This document shows, piece by piece, positions 44,270 to 54,694 of a stretch of DNA of 64,000 nucleotides. Both the position numbers and the translations under genes were made by a program. Numbering within the stretch: position 1 is the first letter of the stretch; every line of letters starts with the position of its first letter. The notes under the pieces are model-generated. The model was not told the origin of the DNA, searched no databases, and saw nothing but the letters and a program-made list of their open reading frames with translations. Location: assembly GCA_029259775.1 (NCBI GenBank), contig JAJDEN010000015.1, positions 275,348 to 339,347 of the forward strand, given 5' to 3'. The DNA comes from Planctomycetota bacterium. GTDB taxonomy: Bacteria; Planctomycetota; PLA2; JAEUHO01.

Positions 44270-45460
44270 GTGGAGCGGCCCCAACCGCAGGCGGGTACCC
44301 GCGCATCCGAGGAGGACGCGCGGACAGCTGACGTCGTGCCCGTCCGGGTACGACCGACGCAGCAGGGGACGGTCTACCTATGGACCATTGGCGTCTTCTC
44401 GCTGACCCTCCTCGTGCTGGGCGAGAACCTCGTCTTCCTCCTGGGCGCCTTCGCGCTGGGCTGCGGGACGGTCGCCTGGTTCCTCACGCGCCGCAACCTG
44501 CGCGGCCTCGCCTTCGAGCGGGATCTGCCGCGGACCACGACGGCAGGCGTTCCGACCACCCTCACCTGGCGCGTGCGCAACGTCCGCGGGGCGGCGGCGG
44601 TGGGCATCGAAGTCGAAGACCGGCCGGCGCGCGGTGTGAAGCCCGTCTGCCTCCAGGTCGAGTTTCCCACCGTCCCGGGTCGCTCGAGCCCGTCGTGCTC
44701 GACGCAGGTGATCTTCGGGCGCCGGGGCGTCGTGGATCTGGCGCGCGGCGGCGCCGAGGCGTGGAGCCGCTACCCGCTCGGGCTCTTCCGCGCGGTCGTG
44801 CCGGTCACGGCGCCTGGGCGCATCACCGTCCGGCCGCGCGAGGGCCGTCCGACGGCGACTTTGCGAGAGCGGATTCGTGGGCGTCGGCCTGTCGACACGC
44901 GCCGCCGACGCCTCTGGCAAGGCGACGACGTCATCTACGGCGTCCGCGAGTATCGCGAGGGCGACGATCCCCGCCGCATCCATTGGCGCACCACGGCACG
45001 CCGCGGCGTGGTGGCCGTGAGCGAGTGGCGTGCCGAGCAGGGTCGCGAAGCCGTCATCGTTCTCGGCCGAGGCTTTGGCGCCGGGCCCGTCACGGGCGCC
45101 GACTTCGAACGCGCGGTCAGCGCCGCCGCCACCCTCTGGCGGCTCTGTTCGCGAGAACATCTGCAGGCACGCCTCGTCGTCGGACGGGGGCGCGAGCCGA
45201 AGCTCGGCGAGGGCGGACGCGGGATCGGCACGGGGCTCGACGCCTTGGCCTCGGTCCGTGCTCAAGGCTCACGAAGCCCGCGCTCCGCCGTCCGCGCCCT
45301 GCGGGATTCCGCGGTGCCGCGCACGATCGTCTACGTGGCGGCCGGCGCCGAACCGGGGCTCGAGACCGAGCTCGCGGCGGCCGCCGGACGCGGCGGCAGC
45401 TGGCTCATCCTGCGCTGCCACGACCGCTCGGTCGGTCGCTGGATCCGGGGGCTCGCATGA
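44270..45460 (+). CDS. DUF58 domain protein
   Basis: 396 residues from GTG 44270. Two hydrophobic helices near residues 38-72 (TIGVFSLTLLVLGENLVFLL, GAFALGCGTVAWFL), a beta-rich middle, and the DUF58 signature REYREGDDPRRIHWRTTARRG near 223-243. DUF58 proteins are usually encoded with MoxR ATPases and TgpA-type transglutaminases, and may form a VWA-like fold. Here the transglutaminase gene follows with ATGA overlap, but no moxR gene is adjacent. The start is uncertain: an upstream ATG at 44189 overlaps the divergent gene, and the TATACT box supports 44270. Confidence 0.85.
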   Translation: MERPQPQAGTRASEEDARTADVVPVRVRPTQQGTVYLWTIGVFSLTLLVLGENLVFLLGAFALGCGTVAWFLTRRNLRGLAFERDLPRTTTAGVPTTLTWRVRNVRGAAAVGIEVEDRPARGVKPVCLQVEFPTVPGRSSPSCSTQVIFGRRGVVDLARGGAEAWSRYPLGLFRAVVPVTAPGRITVRPREGRPTATLRERIRGRRPVDTRRRRLWQGDDVIYGVREYREGDDPRRIHWRTTARRGVVAVSEWRAEQGREAVIVLGRGFGAGPVTGADFERAVSAAATLWRLCSREHLQARLVVGRGREPKLGEGGRGIGTGLDALASVRAQGSRSPRSAVRALRDSAVPRTIVYVAAGAEPGLETELAAAAGRGGSWLILRCHDRSVGRWIRGLA

Positions 45461-47712
45461 GCGGCGTCCCGACCCCCGCGGACCGCCCGCTCCAGACGCC
45501 GCTGATGGTCTCGGTGATCGCCCTGTGTGCCCTCGGCACCTTCGCTGTCTCGACCGCGCCCGCCTTTGCCCCCGGCTTCGCGCGCGCCTTTGCCGTGGCC
45601 GCCATGCTGCGGCTGGTCCTCGGCCGGCGGGGCGATGCCTTGCTTCCGCGCTGGCTGCTCCTGCCGCTCGGCTACACCGTGTCGGCGGCAGCGTTCGCCT
45701 ACCTCTTCCAGCGTCTCGGAGACCGTGGAGAAGAGTCGCTGTGGACGCTGATGTGCATCACGTCGGTGTTCGAGGCGCTCGTCCTGCTCTGGCGCCAGAC
45801 GACGTTCAGCAGCTTCCTGCTGATTCTCTTCTCGTCTGTGCACGCCGCGGGCATCGCCTTCGCCCATGGCGATGCGGCCGGCCTCTACTACATCGCCGCG
45901 TACGTCGCCGCGCTGGTCTGGACCTTGGTCGTGTTCGAGCGCCGCGCCGCGCTGGAGCGTAACGAGAGCGACGAGGGCAGCGTGCACCGGATCCGTGCGG
46001 CCGGCGGAAGCCTGCTGCCCTGGCGCAGCGCCGCTACGGCGTCCCTCCTGCTGGTGTTCGTGGGCTTGCCGCTGGGCGCCGCGGTGTACCTGGCCGCGCC
46101 GCGCGGGCTGCCCGAGGTCTTCGGTACGCCGCGGACGAAGGAGGAGCGCGCGGACCCGACCGGCGAGGGCGGGCGGCCGGGCTTCGCCGCCGAAGAATCG
46201 CGGGCTGCGGATACCACCTTCGCCTTCGCAGGACCTGGCGGCGATGGGGCCCCGCTGGGCTCCGTGGCCGAGATCAAGCGCAACTTCGAGCCGTGGTTCG
46301 AGGTGCGACTCGCCGACGGCGGCGGCATGCCTCCGACGGTCATCCTGCGGGACAACGCCCGCGATGCCTACAGCATCAACGGTGTCTGGAAGGACACGAT
46401 CTCCCAGGGGGCCCCCGAGCGGATTCACCGCGACAACGACGACGGCGAGCGTGACGGCTGGATCCCGCTCGCCTTTGCCGCGCGCAAGCGCGACGCCGTG
46501 ACGCTGCAGATCGACGTGCTGCGCGGCGGGCAGTCCCGACTCTTCCTGCAGCCCGACGAGGTGGGCCTCGAGCTGCAGCGACGCGGCAAGGCCCTGACGA
46601 GCATCTCGGTCCGCGAGAACCTCTCGAAGATGTTCGAGCTCAGCCGGCCGCTGAAGCAAGGCGATCGCATCATCCAGCGGTACGTACCGCCGAAGCACCG
46701 CGATCTCGATCTGCTGGCCCGGCGCAGCGACGAGGCGGTCGCGCCGCTCGTGAGCTACCTCAAGGTGCCGGCCGGGGTGTATGGCCCCTTGCGCGCGCGG
46801 GCGCTCAGCGTGGTCCGTGCCGAGAAGGATCCGTGGCGTCGGGCTCGTCTGCTCGAAGCGTGGCTGAAGAGCGACGCGTTCACGTACTCCCTCAAGATTC
46901 CTCGCCTGGACCGCCGCAACCCGATCGTCGACTTCGTCGAGCGCACGCGGACGGCCAACTGCGAGGCCTTCGCCTACGCCCTGACGCTCATGCTGCGGAC
47001 CCTGGGACATCCCACGCGCTACGTGCGTGGCTTCTGGGGCGGGGACCGCCAGGAGCAGCGCCGGTCCGTCATCCTCCGCGGTGTCCATTACCACGCGTGG
47101 ACGGAGATGTATCTCGAGGGGGCCGGTTGGGTGGCGCTGAACCCGACGCCTCCGGATCGCCGCGCGGTGGACGCCGAGACGCAGACCGCCGCCAAGGAGG
47201 CGTGGGAAGAGAAGCAGACGGGCGGCAGCGAAGAGAGTTGGTCGTTCCTCGGCTACGACGCCGATGGCTGGAAGGCGTTCTGGAGCGGCGTGGGGGCCAG
47301 GATCGACCGCTGGTTCCTGCACCCGGTGGGCTACCTCTTCACCCGCGAGGCGGGCTGGTCCGGCTGGCCCATGGCCCTTTTGCTCGTCTGGGCACTCGGG
47401 CACCGCCGCAAGATCCGGCGGCTCAAGCGGCTTGTCGTCTCACCCGGCGGCTCTTTGCCCAAGGGCGCGTACGGGCAAGCGCTCTTGCTGCTGGCGCGCA
47501 AGGGCATCCGCCGTCGTCCCACGCAGACGGTGCGCCAGTACTACCGGTACGCGTGCAAGCACGTCCCCGCCGCGCGGCCGGCCCTCCGTCGCCTGACGAT
47601 CCTGCACGAGGCGCGCTGCTATGGGGGGCGCGACACGCCGGCGCTCCGCACGCAGGCCGCGACGTACCTCGCCGAGCTGCGTCGCGCGCTCCGGCCCACG
47701 GCGACAGCGTAG
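45457..47712 (+). CDS. TgpA-like membrane transglutaminase-domain protein
   Basis: 751 residues. Five or six N-terminal transmembrane helices in the first 200 residues, then a periplasmic region with a transglutaminase-like domain: Cys502 in TRTANCEAFAYAL, His546 in VHYHAWTEMYL and Asp567 in NPTPPD. One more helix follows near 640 (WPMALLLVWALG), then a cytoplasmic DUF4129-like helical tail. This matches the TgpA family in layout, where the domain lies outside the membrane. Substrate unknown. Overlaps the DUF58 stop by four bases (ATGA), so the two are coupled. Confidence 0.88.
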   Translation: MSGVPTPADRPLQTPLMVSVIALCALGTFAVSTAPAFAPGFARAFAVAAMLRLVLGRRGDALLPRWLLLPLGYTVSAAAFAYLFQRLGDRGEESLWTLMCITSVFEALVLLWRQTTFSSFLLILFSSVHAAGIAFAHGDAAGLYYIAAYVAALVWTLVVFERRAALERNESDEGSVHRIRAAGGSLLPWRSAATASLLLVFVGLPLGAAVYLAAPRGLPEVFGTPRTKEERADPTGEGGRPGFAAEESRAADTTFAFAGPGGDGAPLGSVAEIKRNFEPWFEVRLADGGGMPPTVILRDNARDAYSINGVWKDTISQGAPERIHRDNDDGERDGWIPLAFAARKRDAVTLQIDVLRGGQSRLFLQPDEVGLELQRRGKALTSISVRENLSKMFELSRPLKQGDRIIQRYVPPKHRDLDLLARRSDEAVAPLVSYLKVPAGVYGPLRARALSVVRAEKDPWRRARLLEAWLKSDAFTYSLKIPRLDRRNPIVDFVERTRTANCEAFAYALTLMLRTLGHPTRYVRGFWGGDRQEQRRSVILRGVHYHAWTEMYLEGAGWVALNPTPPDRRAVDAETQTAAKEAWEEKQTGGSEESWSFLGYDADGWKAFWSGVGARIDRWFLHPVGYLFTREAGWSGWPMALLLVWALGHRRKIRRLKRLVVSPGGSLPKGAYGQALLLLARKGIRRRPTQTVRQYYRYACKHVPAARPALRRLTILHEARCYGGRDTPALRTQAATYLAELRRALRPTATA

Positions 47713-47815
47713 GGATCCGGTCCGAGCGAGCTCTTCGTAGGGCGACGCCCCGCAGGCTCTAGGCTCAGCGTGAAGAGCCCTGCTGCTGCGCCACGCAGCG
47801 TCCTCAAACAGAGCC

Positions 47816-47821
47816 TAGACT
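47816..47821 (+). promoter_or_regulatory. -10-like TAGACT of a probable leaderless promoter
   Basis: TAGACT ends exactly six bases before the ATG at 47828; a GTG at 47822 would begin inside the predicted promoter region. Confidence 0.45.
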
Positions 47822-47827
47822 GTGGCC

Positions 47828-49246
47828 ATGCCGCCCGACGCCAGCCCCAGTCCCATGCCGCTCGCCGAGGCTACGGCTGCGGCCACGGCCGCGCGTCGGT
47901 CCGAGGCGCTGGAGGTCGCGCGCCGCTTGCGCGCCGCGGGCCACGAAGCCTTGCTGTGCGGCGGTGCGGTCCGGGACGGCCTGATGGGCCGCGCACCGGC
48001 CGACTTCGACGTGGCGACGTCCGCCACGCCGGAGCAGGGGGCCGTGCTGTTTCCGGAAGCCGTGTTGATCGGTGCGCAATTCGGCGTGCTGATCCTGCCG
48101 CGCGCGCACGGCGACGTGGAGCTGGCGTCGTTTCGCGCGGACGGGCTGTACGTGGACGGCCGCCGGCCCGAAGAGATCGTCTTCTCGGATCCGCCGACGG
48201 ACGCCCAGCGACGTGACTTCACGGTCAACGGCCTCTTCGAGGACCCGGAGACGGGCGAGATCCTCGACTACGTGGATGGGCTGGCCGACATCGGCCGGCG
48301 CCTCGTGCGCGCCATCGGCGACCCGGCCGCGCGCTTCGAAGAAGACCATCTGCGCATCCTCCGCGCTGTGCGTTTCGCCGTGCAGTTGGACTTCGCGCTC
48401 GACCCGGCCACGTCGGACGCCGTTCGGCGGCTGGCGCCGCTCGTGGCCGAGGTCTCCGCGGAGCGCGTACGCGACGAGCTGGTCAAGATCCTCCGTTTCG
48501 GACGCGGGCACGGACTGCGGTTGCTGCGCGATCACGGCCTGCTCGAGGTACTGCTGCCCGAGATCGCCGTCATGCAGGGCGTGACCCAACCTGCGATGTG
48601 GCATCCGGAGGGCGACGTGTTCGTGCACACGTGCCTCGTACTGGACGGCGTGCGTGTTCCTCCGGAACGCGCCGGAGACCCGGACGCGGAGCGCGACCTG
48701 TTCCTCGCGGCCCTGCTGCACGACGTGGCCAAGCCGCCGACGCGCACCGTCGATCCGGACGGCCGCATCCGCTTCAACGGCCATGACAAGCTAGGTGTCG
48801 GGATGAGCGAGGCCATCCTGGCTCGGCTCAAGTTCCCCAAGCGGACCGTCGAACGGGTGGGCGCCTTGATCGAGGCGCACATCCAGATCGCCAGCACGCC
48901 GCAGATGCGACGCAGCCGCCTGCGTCGCTTCCTGGGGCAGGACGACATCGACTTGCATCTGGCGCTGCACGAGGCCGATTGCGGTGCGAGTCATGGCAGG
49001 CGCGAGATCCTGACCTTCTGCCGCGAGCAGCTCGCGGTGTTCGCCGACGAGCCCATCGTGCCGCCGCCGTTGTTGATGGGGGGCGACCTCATCGCACTCG
49101 GCTACAAGCCCGGGCCCGCCATGGGGCAGATCCTGCGCTGGGTCCAGGACCGGCAGCTCGAGGGTGAGATCGATGATCGTGACGAAGCGGTACGCCGTGT
49201 GCGTAAGGAGTTCCCTCGTGCGGACGATACCCAGCCCCATGCCTGA
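47828..49246 (+). CDS. CCA-adding-type tRNA nucleotidyltransferase with HD domain
   Basis: 472 residues. CGGAVRDGLMGRAPADFDVA near 45-64 holds the G[GS]..RD and DxD motifs of class II nucleotidyltransferases. Then QRRDFTVNGLFED and HLRILRAVRFAVQL follow, the template-binding region for ATP/CTP choice. An HD phosphohydrolase domain follows with HTCLVLDGV and LLHDVAKPPT. This arrangement is found in CCA-adding or A/CC-adding tRNA enzymes; poly(A) polymerase I is similar but usually lacks HD. Which bases are added cannot be told from sequence. The HEAT-protein gene overlaps its 3' end by eight bases. Confidence 0.9.
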   Translation: MPPDASPSPMPLAEATAAATAARRSEALEVARRLRAAGHEALLCGGAVRDGLMGRAPADFDVATSATPEQGAVLFPEAVLIGAQFGVLILPRAHGDVELASFRADGLYVDGRRPEEIVFSDPPTDAQRRDFTVNGLFEDPETGEILDYVDGLADIGRRLVRAIGDPAARFEEDHLRILRAVRFAVQLDFALDPATSDAVRRLAPLVAEVSAERVRDELVKILRFGRGHGLRLLRDHGLLEVLLPEIAVMQGVTQPAMWHPEGDVFVHTCLVLDGVRVPPERAGDPDAERDLFLAALLHDVAKPPTRTVDPDGRIRFNGHDKLGVGMSEAILARLKFPKRTVERVGALIEAHIQIASTPQMRRSRLRRFLGQDDIDLHLALHEADCGASHGRREILTFCREQLAVFADEPIVPPPLLMGGDLIALGYKPGPAMGQILRWVQDRQLEGEIDDRDEAVRRVRKEFPRADDTQPHA

Positions 49247-51287
49247 TCAGCGTTCTCCTTGCGTGACACCTCTGCGTCCCCAGGTAACGGCCTGGGTACC
49301 GAAGCCGCTCTTGGCGCTATTCGGTGTGCTCTGTGTTGGTCTTCTGCTGGCCTTCCCGGCACCGGCTTCTGCGGAGGAACCGCTGGCCTCTGCGGAGGAA
49401 CGGGTCGATACCGGACGGCTCCTCCTGGAAGCGGCGCGCGGTGACCTGCCTCTCTCGCGGCGCCTTCTGGCCGCCGGACGCGCGCTGGCGGCACCGGGGA
49501 CCCTCGATCCAGAGCTCGCCCTGCGTGCTGGCACGCGCCTGCTCGCCGAGGCGCCGGCGCCGGCGGGGTGGCTGATCCTGCGCGCCACGGATACCGGCTG
49601 GACCAACCTCGAGTTGCGCACGGCGGCCGTCGCGGCACTCGCGACGTCCTGGCCGGCAGCGACGGGCACGGCACGGGCGCGCCTCGGAGCGATCGGGCTC
49701 CTGCTCGGACGGCGAGGCAAGGCTGAGACGGACGCCGTGGCCAGCGTATGGCCGGCGAGCGACTTCGTGATGGCCGTGCTTCGCCGTGAGATCGGGTACC
49801 TGCGCGACGGGTCGGGCACGCTGGTCCTGGAGGGTGGCGCGGAAGCCGTGCGCCGTGCGCTCACCGAGGTGCAGGCGGCGGCCGATCACCTCGACGATGC
49901 CCAAGAGGACGAACCCGCCGTGATGCGGCGCGGTCTGGACGCGTTGCGGAAGATGGGCTCCGCAGCGGTGCCGTTGTTGCTTCACGAAGCCGCCACCGGC
50001 GCTGCCGGCGAACCGGCGGGGCGCATGCCGCGCGCGGTGCGCGCCATCGTCGCGCTCGGCATGATTCGCGATCCCGCGGCGACGCCGGTGCTCGCGCGCT
50101 GCCTGGCATCGCCTGACGGCTGGGTTCGGGTGGCTGCAGCGAACGCCCTGGGCGACCTGGGCGATCCGGCGGCGGCGGTGCCGCTGGCCGTGCATCTCGC
50201 GACGTTGGGCGACCTGTTCCGGTCGCGCGACCAGTGGGACTACCCCGGCGTGTCCGAGACGAATGTCACCGAAGAGGCTTGGCGGCGCATCGACTACTTC
50301 GTGGTCGATGCCGCGGCGGCGGACGCGCTGCTGCGTCTCGGCGTGCCCGCGGCGGCCGGCTATCTCATCCACGAGAAGCTCGACCCGTCGAAGAACAACT
50401 CGCGCATCCGGGTCTTCCAAGACGCGGTGGATGCGCTGCGTCGGTCGGTTCCCGTCCTGGAGGTCGACCATCCGGAGAAGGGCTACAACGTCGATGCCGG
50501 GTTGCCGCAGCGCGACAAGGCCTTCACGCGACTGGCTTTCCTCTGGCATGAGATCCGCGATCGGCAGGACCTGGTCTCGGCCACTTTCGATGAGAAAAAC
50601 GCCGGTTTCCGCAAGGCGGCCCGTGCGCTGGCGGACCGGCTGCGCGGCACGGACGTACGCACGTTCATGATCACCAAACCGGCAATCGGCTACCTCGGTC
50701 GCGTGATGACGCCGACCTTGATCGACACGATCGCCGTCGCGACGCGTGGCTCGGCGCGGGCCGAGCTGGCCGAGGCATTGGGCCTGGTACGCGATCCGCG
50801 CGCGATTCCTACGCTGATCGGGCTGCTCGAGGACAAGCGGCCCTACGTGCGCTCGCGCGCCGCCGAGGCCCTGGGCGCCTACGTCGGCACGTCGCAGGAC
50901 GCCCGCGACGCGCTCGTGAAGACCCTCGCCGAACGCAAGCAGGGACCGCGCCTCTCTGCGCTCAAGGGCCTCGTAGGCTCGCGTTGGGACGCGGCGCTGT
51001 TGGCCGCCTACCGGGCGAACCAGCCGGAACGCGTGTCGAAGGACTGGGCGCTCACCTCGCTGGTCTTCCTCCTCGTGCAGGAGGGGCCCGCGCACTGGGA
51101 CAAGATCGAAGCGGGACTTCGGGACGAGCAACGCTACGTGCGCGAGGCCTACTGGCACTTGCTTCGCGCGGCGCTGGATTGGCCCGCGTTCCTGCACGAC
51201 GCCAAGGCCAAGCCCGATGCGAAGCGTGTCCGGCGCATCACGAAGGAGGCGGTGCTGAAGCGCCTCCAAGCGAGGCGCAGCCCGTGA
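49239..51287 (+). CDS. Exported HEAT-repeat protein
   Basis: 682 residues. A hydrophobic signal ([23 protein letters not shown]) ends near Ala50. The mature part has HEAT/PBS-lyase repeats, clearest at [20 protein letters not shown] with [20 protein letters not shown], and at [20 protein letters not shown] with [17 protein letters not shown]. No catalytic motif is visible. The ATG at 49239 overlaps the previous stop by eight bases; a GTG at 49263 is possible. The stop overlaps the GTG of the ABC gene (GTGA), so in the left genome this protein was probably coupled to an ABC ATPase. Confidence 0.8.
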   Translation: MPDQRSPCVTPLRPQVTAWVPKPLLALFGVLCVGLLLAFPAPASAEEPLASAEERVDTGRLLLEAARGDLPLSRRLLAAGRALAAPGTLDPELALRAGTRLLAEAPAPAGWLILRATDTGWTNLELRTAAVAALATSWPAATGTARARLGAIGLLLGRRGKAETDAVASVWPASDFVMAVLRREIGYLRDGSGTLVLEGGAEAVRRALTEVQAAADHLDDAQEDEPAVMRRGLDALRKMGSAAVPLLLHEAATGAAGEPAGRMPRAVRAIVALGMIRDPAATPVLARCLASPDGWVRVAAANALGDLGDPAAAVPLAVHLATLGDLFRSRDQWDYPGVSETNVTEEAWRRIDYFVVDAAAADALLRLGVPAAAGYLIHEKLDPSKNNSRIRVFQDAVDALRRSVPVLEVDHPEKGYNVDAGLPQRDKAFTRLAFLWHEIRDRQDLVSATFDEKNAGFRKAARALADRLRGTDVRTFMITKPAIGYLGRVMTPTLIDTIAVATRGSARAELAEALGLVRDPRAIPTLIGLLEDKRPYVRSRAAEALGAYVGTSQDARDALVKTLAERKQGPRLSALKGLVGSRWDAALLAAYRANQPERVSKDWALTSLVFLLVQEGPAHWDKIEAGLRDEQRYVREAYWHLLRAALDWPAFLHDAKAKPDAKRVRRITKEAVLKRLQARRSP

Positions 51288-51991
51288 GCGGACGTGATCT
51301 CATCTGCCGGGGCCTGGTCCGCACGCACGGCCGCCGCGTGGTGCTGTCGGGGGTCGATGTCGACGTGCGCGCGGGTACGTCGCTCGTCCTGCTCGGTTCG
51401 TCCGGCGCGGGCAAGACGACGCTGCTGCGCATCGTCGCCGGGCTCGATCGAGGGACCGCGGGCACCGTCTCGCTCGGCGGAAGCGTCCTGAGCGATCCTG
51501 CCATCCTCGTGCCGCCGGAGAGCCGCCGCATTGGCATGGTGTTCCAAGCGCTGGAGCTCTGGCCGCACATGACGGTGGCGGAGCACATCGCCTTCGGCCT
51601 GCCGGGCCGGCCCCGCGGTCGCCGGGCACGCAAGAACGCCACGGTGCTCAACCTGGCCGAGCAGACCGGACTCAGCAGCGAGATCCTGCGCCGCAAGCCG
51701 ACCACCCTGTCGGGTGGCGAGCAGCAGCGGGTTGCGCTTGCGCGCGCTGTGGCAGGCGATCCCAAAATCCTTCTTGCCGATGAGCCGACGGGTAATCTTG
51801 ACGGTACAACGGGAGATCAGATCATTGAGCTCATGTTCGATCTCCATGACAAACGCGGCACGACGCTGGTGCTCATTACCCATGACACGGAGTTGGCAGA
51901 GGCCTGCAATAGGGTGGTGCGTCTAAAAGACGGGCTTATCGACGTGATTGAGCCTGGTCGGCGTGCCAAGCAGACGGCTGCTGCTCAATGA
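51284..51991 (+). CDS. Hybrid ABC ATPase spanning the two genomes (probable chimera)
   Basis: 235 codons from GTG. Residues 1-142 belong to the GC-rich genome: Walker [10 protein letters not shown], then [20 protein letters not shown], the PotA/UgpC-like import type. From about residue 150 on, codons change to alphaproteobacterial usage and the protein reads [19 protein letters not shown] and [16 protein letters not shown], the YbbA/LolD type. The join lies in the signature [14 protein letters not shown] (142-155), a segment conserved in both families. Frame is kept by chance of homology. The right end couples to the YbbP-like permease by ATGA. Read as two half genes; the full protein is unlikely to exist. 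Confidence 0.6.
   Translation: MSGRDLICRGLVRTHGRRVVLSGVDVDVRAGTSLVLLGSSGAGKTTLLRIVAGLDRGTAGTVSLGGSVLSDPAILVPPESRRIGMVFQALELWPHMTVAEHIAFGLPGRPRGRRARKNATVLNLAEQTGLSSEILRRKPTTLSGGEQQRVALARAVAGDPKILLADEPTGNLDGTTGDQIIELMFDLHDKRGTTLVLITHDTELAEACNRVVRLKDGLIDVIEPGRRAKQTAAAQ
51708..51740. other. Junction between the two genomes (assembly chimera point)
   Basis: Upstream codons end in G or C almost without exception. After CAGCAGCGG the codons become GTT, GCG, CTT, then AAA, CTT, GAT and so on. The switch lies within a shared conserved stretch of roughly 20-30 bases encoding [10 protein letters not shown], as expected if an assembler joined two genomes through an identical k-mer. Confidence 0.75.
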
Positions 51992-54558
51992 GCGGCTTGA
52001 CGAGCAGCGCTGCGGCGACATCTGGCCCTTCTCTTTCTCTGGCTTTTCGGTTTGCCCGCCGGGAGCTGCGTGGCGGCTTGAAGGGCTTTCGCGTTTTTCT
52101 CGCCTGTCTGACATTGGGTGTTGCGGCCATTGCAGCGGTGGGATCGGTGTCCTCTGCGTTGGTTGAGGGTCTGTCGGAAGAAGGGCAGACCATTCTGGGC
52201 GGTGATGTTGATTTCCGTCTTGTGCATCGGGAGGCCGGGGCAGAAGAGCTGGCCTTCATCAGTGCGAACGCCACGGTTTCCAAGTCCGCTGAAATGCGTG
52301 CGATGGCAGCAGCGCCGAAAACAGATGAACGCACTCTCGTTGAGCTTAAAGGGGTTGATGATCTCTATCCGCTCTATGGCACCGTAACTCTTACGCCGGT
52401 GATGGATCTCGGTGTGGCCCTTGAAGCCCGCAGCGGGGTTTGGGGCACAGCGGTTGAGCCTGCTCTGTTGGATCGTTTGGGTGCAGAGGTTGGCGACACA
52501 CTTGATGTGGGTGATATTTCTGTTGAGATCCGCGCCACCATTGACCGGGAACCTGACCGCGTCGCAGGCGGGTTTGCACTTGGACCGCGCCTCTTTTTGT
52601 CAGATGAGGCGATGGCTGCGACCGGGCTTATCCGTCTTGGCTCACTTATAAATTACCACTATCGGGTTCGCCTGCCAGAAAACCAGCGGCTCAACGCTGA
52701 TGTGGCTGCCTGGGTTGAGTCTGTGAACGAACAGTTCCCGAATGTGGGCTGGCGTATTCAGGATCGCTCGGATAGTGCGCCTGGTGTGCGACGGTTTGTG
52801 GAACGGGTAGCGCTCTTCCTCACGCTCGTGGGGCTCACCGCTCTGGTTGTCGGGGGCGTGGGTGTCGGCAATGCGGTTAACTCCTACCTTGATACCAAGA
52901 GAGAAGTCATTGCGACGTTCAAGTGCATTGGTGCGCCTGGTGGCTTCATCTTCAATGTTTACCTCATCCAGGTGATGGTGCTCGCTATTGTCGGGGTTGC
53001 CATTGGCCTTGTTGTCGGGGGGGTGACCCCCTTCCTGGTGCAATGGGCAATTGAAGACATGCTGCCCATTCCAGCTCGGTTTGCGCTTTATATGGCGCCG
53101 CTCATTCTCGCTGGGGCCTATGGGATTTTGGCTGCCTTTGCTTTTGCGGTCTGGCCGCTGGCTCGGGCACGCGAAATTCCAGCAACCGGTCTCTTCCGCG
53201 ACATTATCGCGCCGGTACGTGCATGGCCCCGGATTGGCTATGTTGTGGTGATGGGCCTGGCGCTTGTTGCTCTTGCTGCACTGGCCATTGGTCTTGCCGA
53301 CCGGCCGGACTTTGCCGCCTGGTTTATCGTCGGAGCGATTGCGAGTTTTGTCGGCCTCCGCCTCACGGCAGTCGGCTTGATGGCGCTGGCCCGGCGCGCG
53401 CCCCGGTTCCGCAATCCCGAATTGCGGTTGGCGCTCTCTAATCTTTATCGGCCAGGCTCTGCAACAGCGAGCGTGGTTCTGTCACTGGGCCTCGGCTTGA
53501 CGCTGCTTGTGACGATCTCCCTCATTGATGGAAACATCGCAGATCAAATCAATGGAGAACTACCAGAACGGGCACCGTCCTTCTTCTTTGTCGATATTGG
53601 TCCAGACCAGGTTGACCGGTTTGAAGAGATCGTGAACGCCACCGAGGGTGTGCGGGCTCTTAATCGCGTGCCGATGTTGCGCGGGCGGATTGTCTCGGTT
53701 CAAGGTGTGGCAGCTGAGGACATTACAGCCGCACCAGATGTTGCCTGGATGCTGCAAGGAGATCGCGGGATCACCTACTCAAAAGCTTTGCCCGGTGGGT
53801 CAGAGCTTATACAAGGCGACTGGTGGGCAACAGATTATTCAGGACCGCCTCTGATTTCCATTACCGAAGAAATGTCTCAAGGCTTTGGTATCGGCCTTGG
53901 AGATGAGATCACGGTCAATGTGTTGGGACGGAACCTGACGGCGACCGTTGCCAATACACGCGAGATCGATTGGGGCAATGTCGGCATTAATTTCATTTTC
54001 GTGTTTTCGCCCTCTGCACTGGCGGCAGCACCGCACACACATCTTGCCACACTGGCGATGGATGAAGCCGGTGAGGTTGATCTGCAGCGCGCTGTTTCAA
54101 AGGCGTTTCCCAACATCACAATTGTGCGGGTGAAAGAAGCGCTGGAAGCTGTGAATAAGCTTCTGGAAGATTTCGCCATGGCTGTGCGCGCGACGTCCAT
54201 CGTGACGCTGGCATCTGGTATCATGGTGCTGGCCGGTGCGATGGCAGCGGGCCACCGACGCCGGGTCTATGACGCGGTTGTGCTGAAAGTTCTCGGCGCC
54301 ACGCGGGCCAAGGTCTTGAAAGCCTATATCTGGGAATATGCGCTTCTGGGTGTCGGTACGGCGAGCGTGGCCGCCGCGGTAGGCTCTATTGCGGCCTGGC
54401 TTGTCGTGACCCAGGTGATGCAGGCACCCTGGGCCTTCCTGCCGGTGACGCTTGCTCTTACGATTTCGGGCGCTGCGATCATTACCGTCGGCCTTGGCTT
54501 GCTGGGTACCTGGAATGCATTGTCGGCAAAAGCAGCCTCTGTCTTAAGGTCTCAGTAA
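51988..54558 (+). CDS. YbbP-like ABC transporter permease (FtsX superfamily)
   Basis: 856 residues. An N-terminal helix (FRVFLACLTLGVAAIAAVGSV) is followed by a large periplasmic domain, then helices at about 270-400, a second periplasmic domain, and a C-terminal FtsX block (MVLAGAMAAGHRRRVYDAVVL, VLGATRAKVLKAYIWEYALLG). The ten-helix two-domain layout matches YbbP/LolE-like permeases paired with YbbA, a LolD-type ATPase. The preceding ATPase fragment ends with ATGA overlap, so the pair is natural in the alphaproteobacterium. Substrate is not established for the family. Confidence 0.88.
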   Translation: MSGLTSSAAATSGPSLSLAFRFARRELRGGLKGFRVFLACLTLGVAAIAAVGSVSSALVEGLSEEGQTILGGDVDFRLVHREAGAEELAFISANATVSKSAEMRAMAAAPKTDERTLVELKGVDDLYPLYGTVTLTPVMDLGVALEARSGVWGTAVEPALLDRLGAEVGDTLDVGDISVEIRATIDREPDRVAGGFALGPRLFLSDEAMAATGLIRLGSLINYHYRVRLPENQRLNADVAAWVESVNEQFPNVGWRIQDRSDSAPGVRRFVERVALFLTLVGLTALVVGGVGVGNAVNSYLDTKREVIATFKCIGAPGGFIFNVYLIQVMVLAIVGVAIGLVVGGVTPFLVQWAIEDMLPIPARFALYMAPLILAGAYGILAAFAFAVWPLARAREIPATGLFRDIIAPVRAWPRIGYVVVMGLALVALAALAIGLADRPDFAAWFIVGAIASFVGLRLTAVGLMALARRAPRFRNPELRLALSNLYRPGSATASVVLSLGLGLTLLVTISLIDGNIADQINGELPERAPSFFFVDIGPDQVDRFEEIVNATEGVRALNRVPMLRGRIVSVQGVAAEDITAAPDVAWMLQGDRGITYSKALPGGSELIQGDWWATDYSGPPLISITEEMSQGFGIGLGDEITVNVLGRNLTATVANTREIDWGNVGINFIFVFSPSALAAAPHTHLATLAMDEAGEVDLQRAVSKAFPNITIVRVKEALEAVNKLLEDFAMAVRATSIVTLASGIMVLAGAMAAGHRRRVYDAVVLKVLGATRAKVLKAYIWEYALLGVGTASVAAAVGSIAAWLVVTQVMQAPWAFLPVTLALTISGAAIITVGLGLLGTWNALSAKAASVLRSQ

Positions 54559-54628
54559 CCTGAGTATTTGTGAGGATTAAGTCCTTCTTTTCGTTAAGGT
54601 TTGGGCATATTGAGCGTGCCGGTTCTGC

Positions 54629-54657
54629 TTGAAATTGGCGGATAAACTCCCCATATT
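54629..54657 (+). promoter_or_regulatory. Sigma-70-like promoter for the YccA-type gene
   Basis: TTGAAA (54629-54634) and CATATT (54652-54657) are separated by 17 bases. Transcription would start near 54664, about 30 bases before the ATG. Confidence 0.45.
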
Positions 54658-54694
54658 CATGGATAGAGTTTTCGATCAAAGGGATCATCAGACT

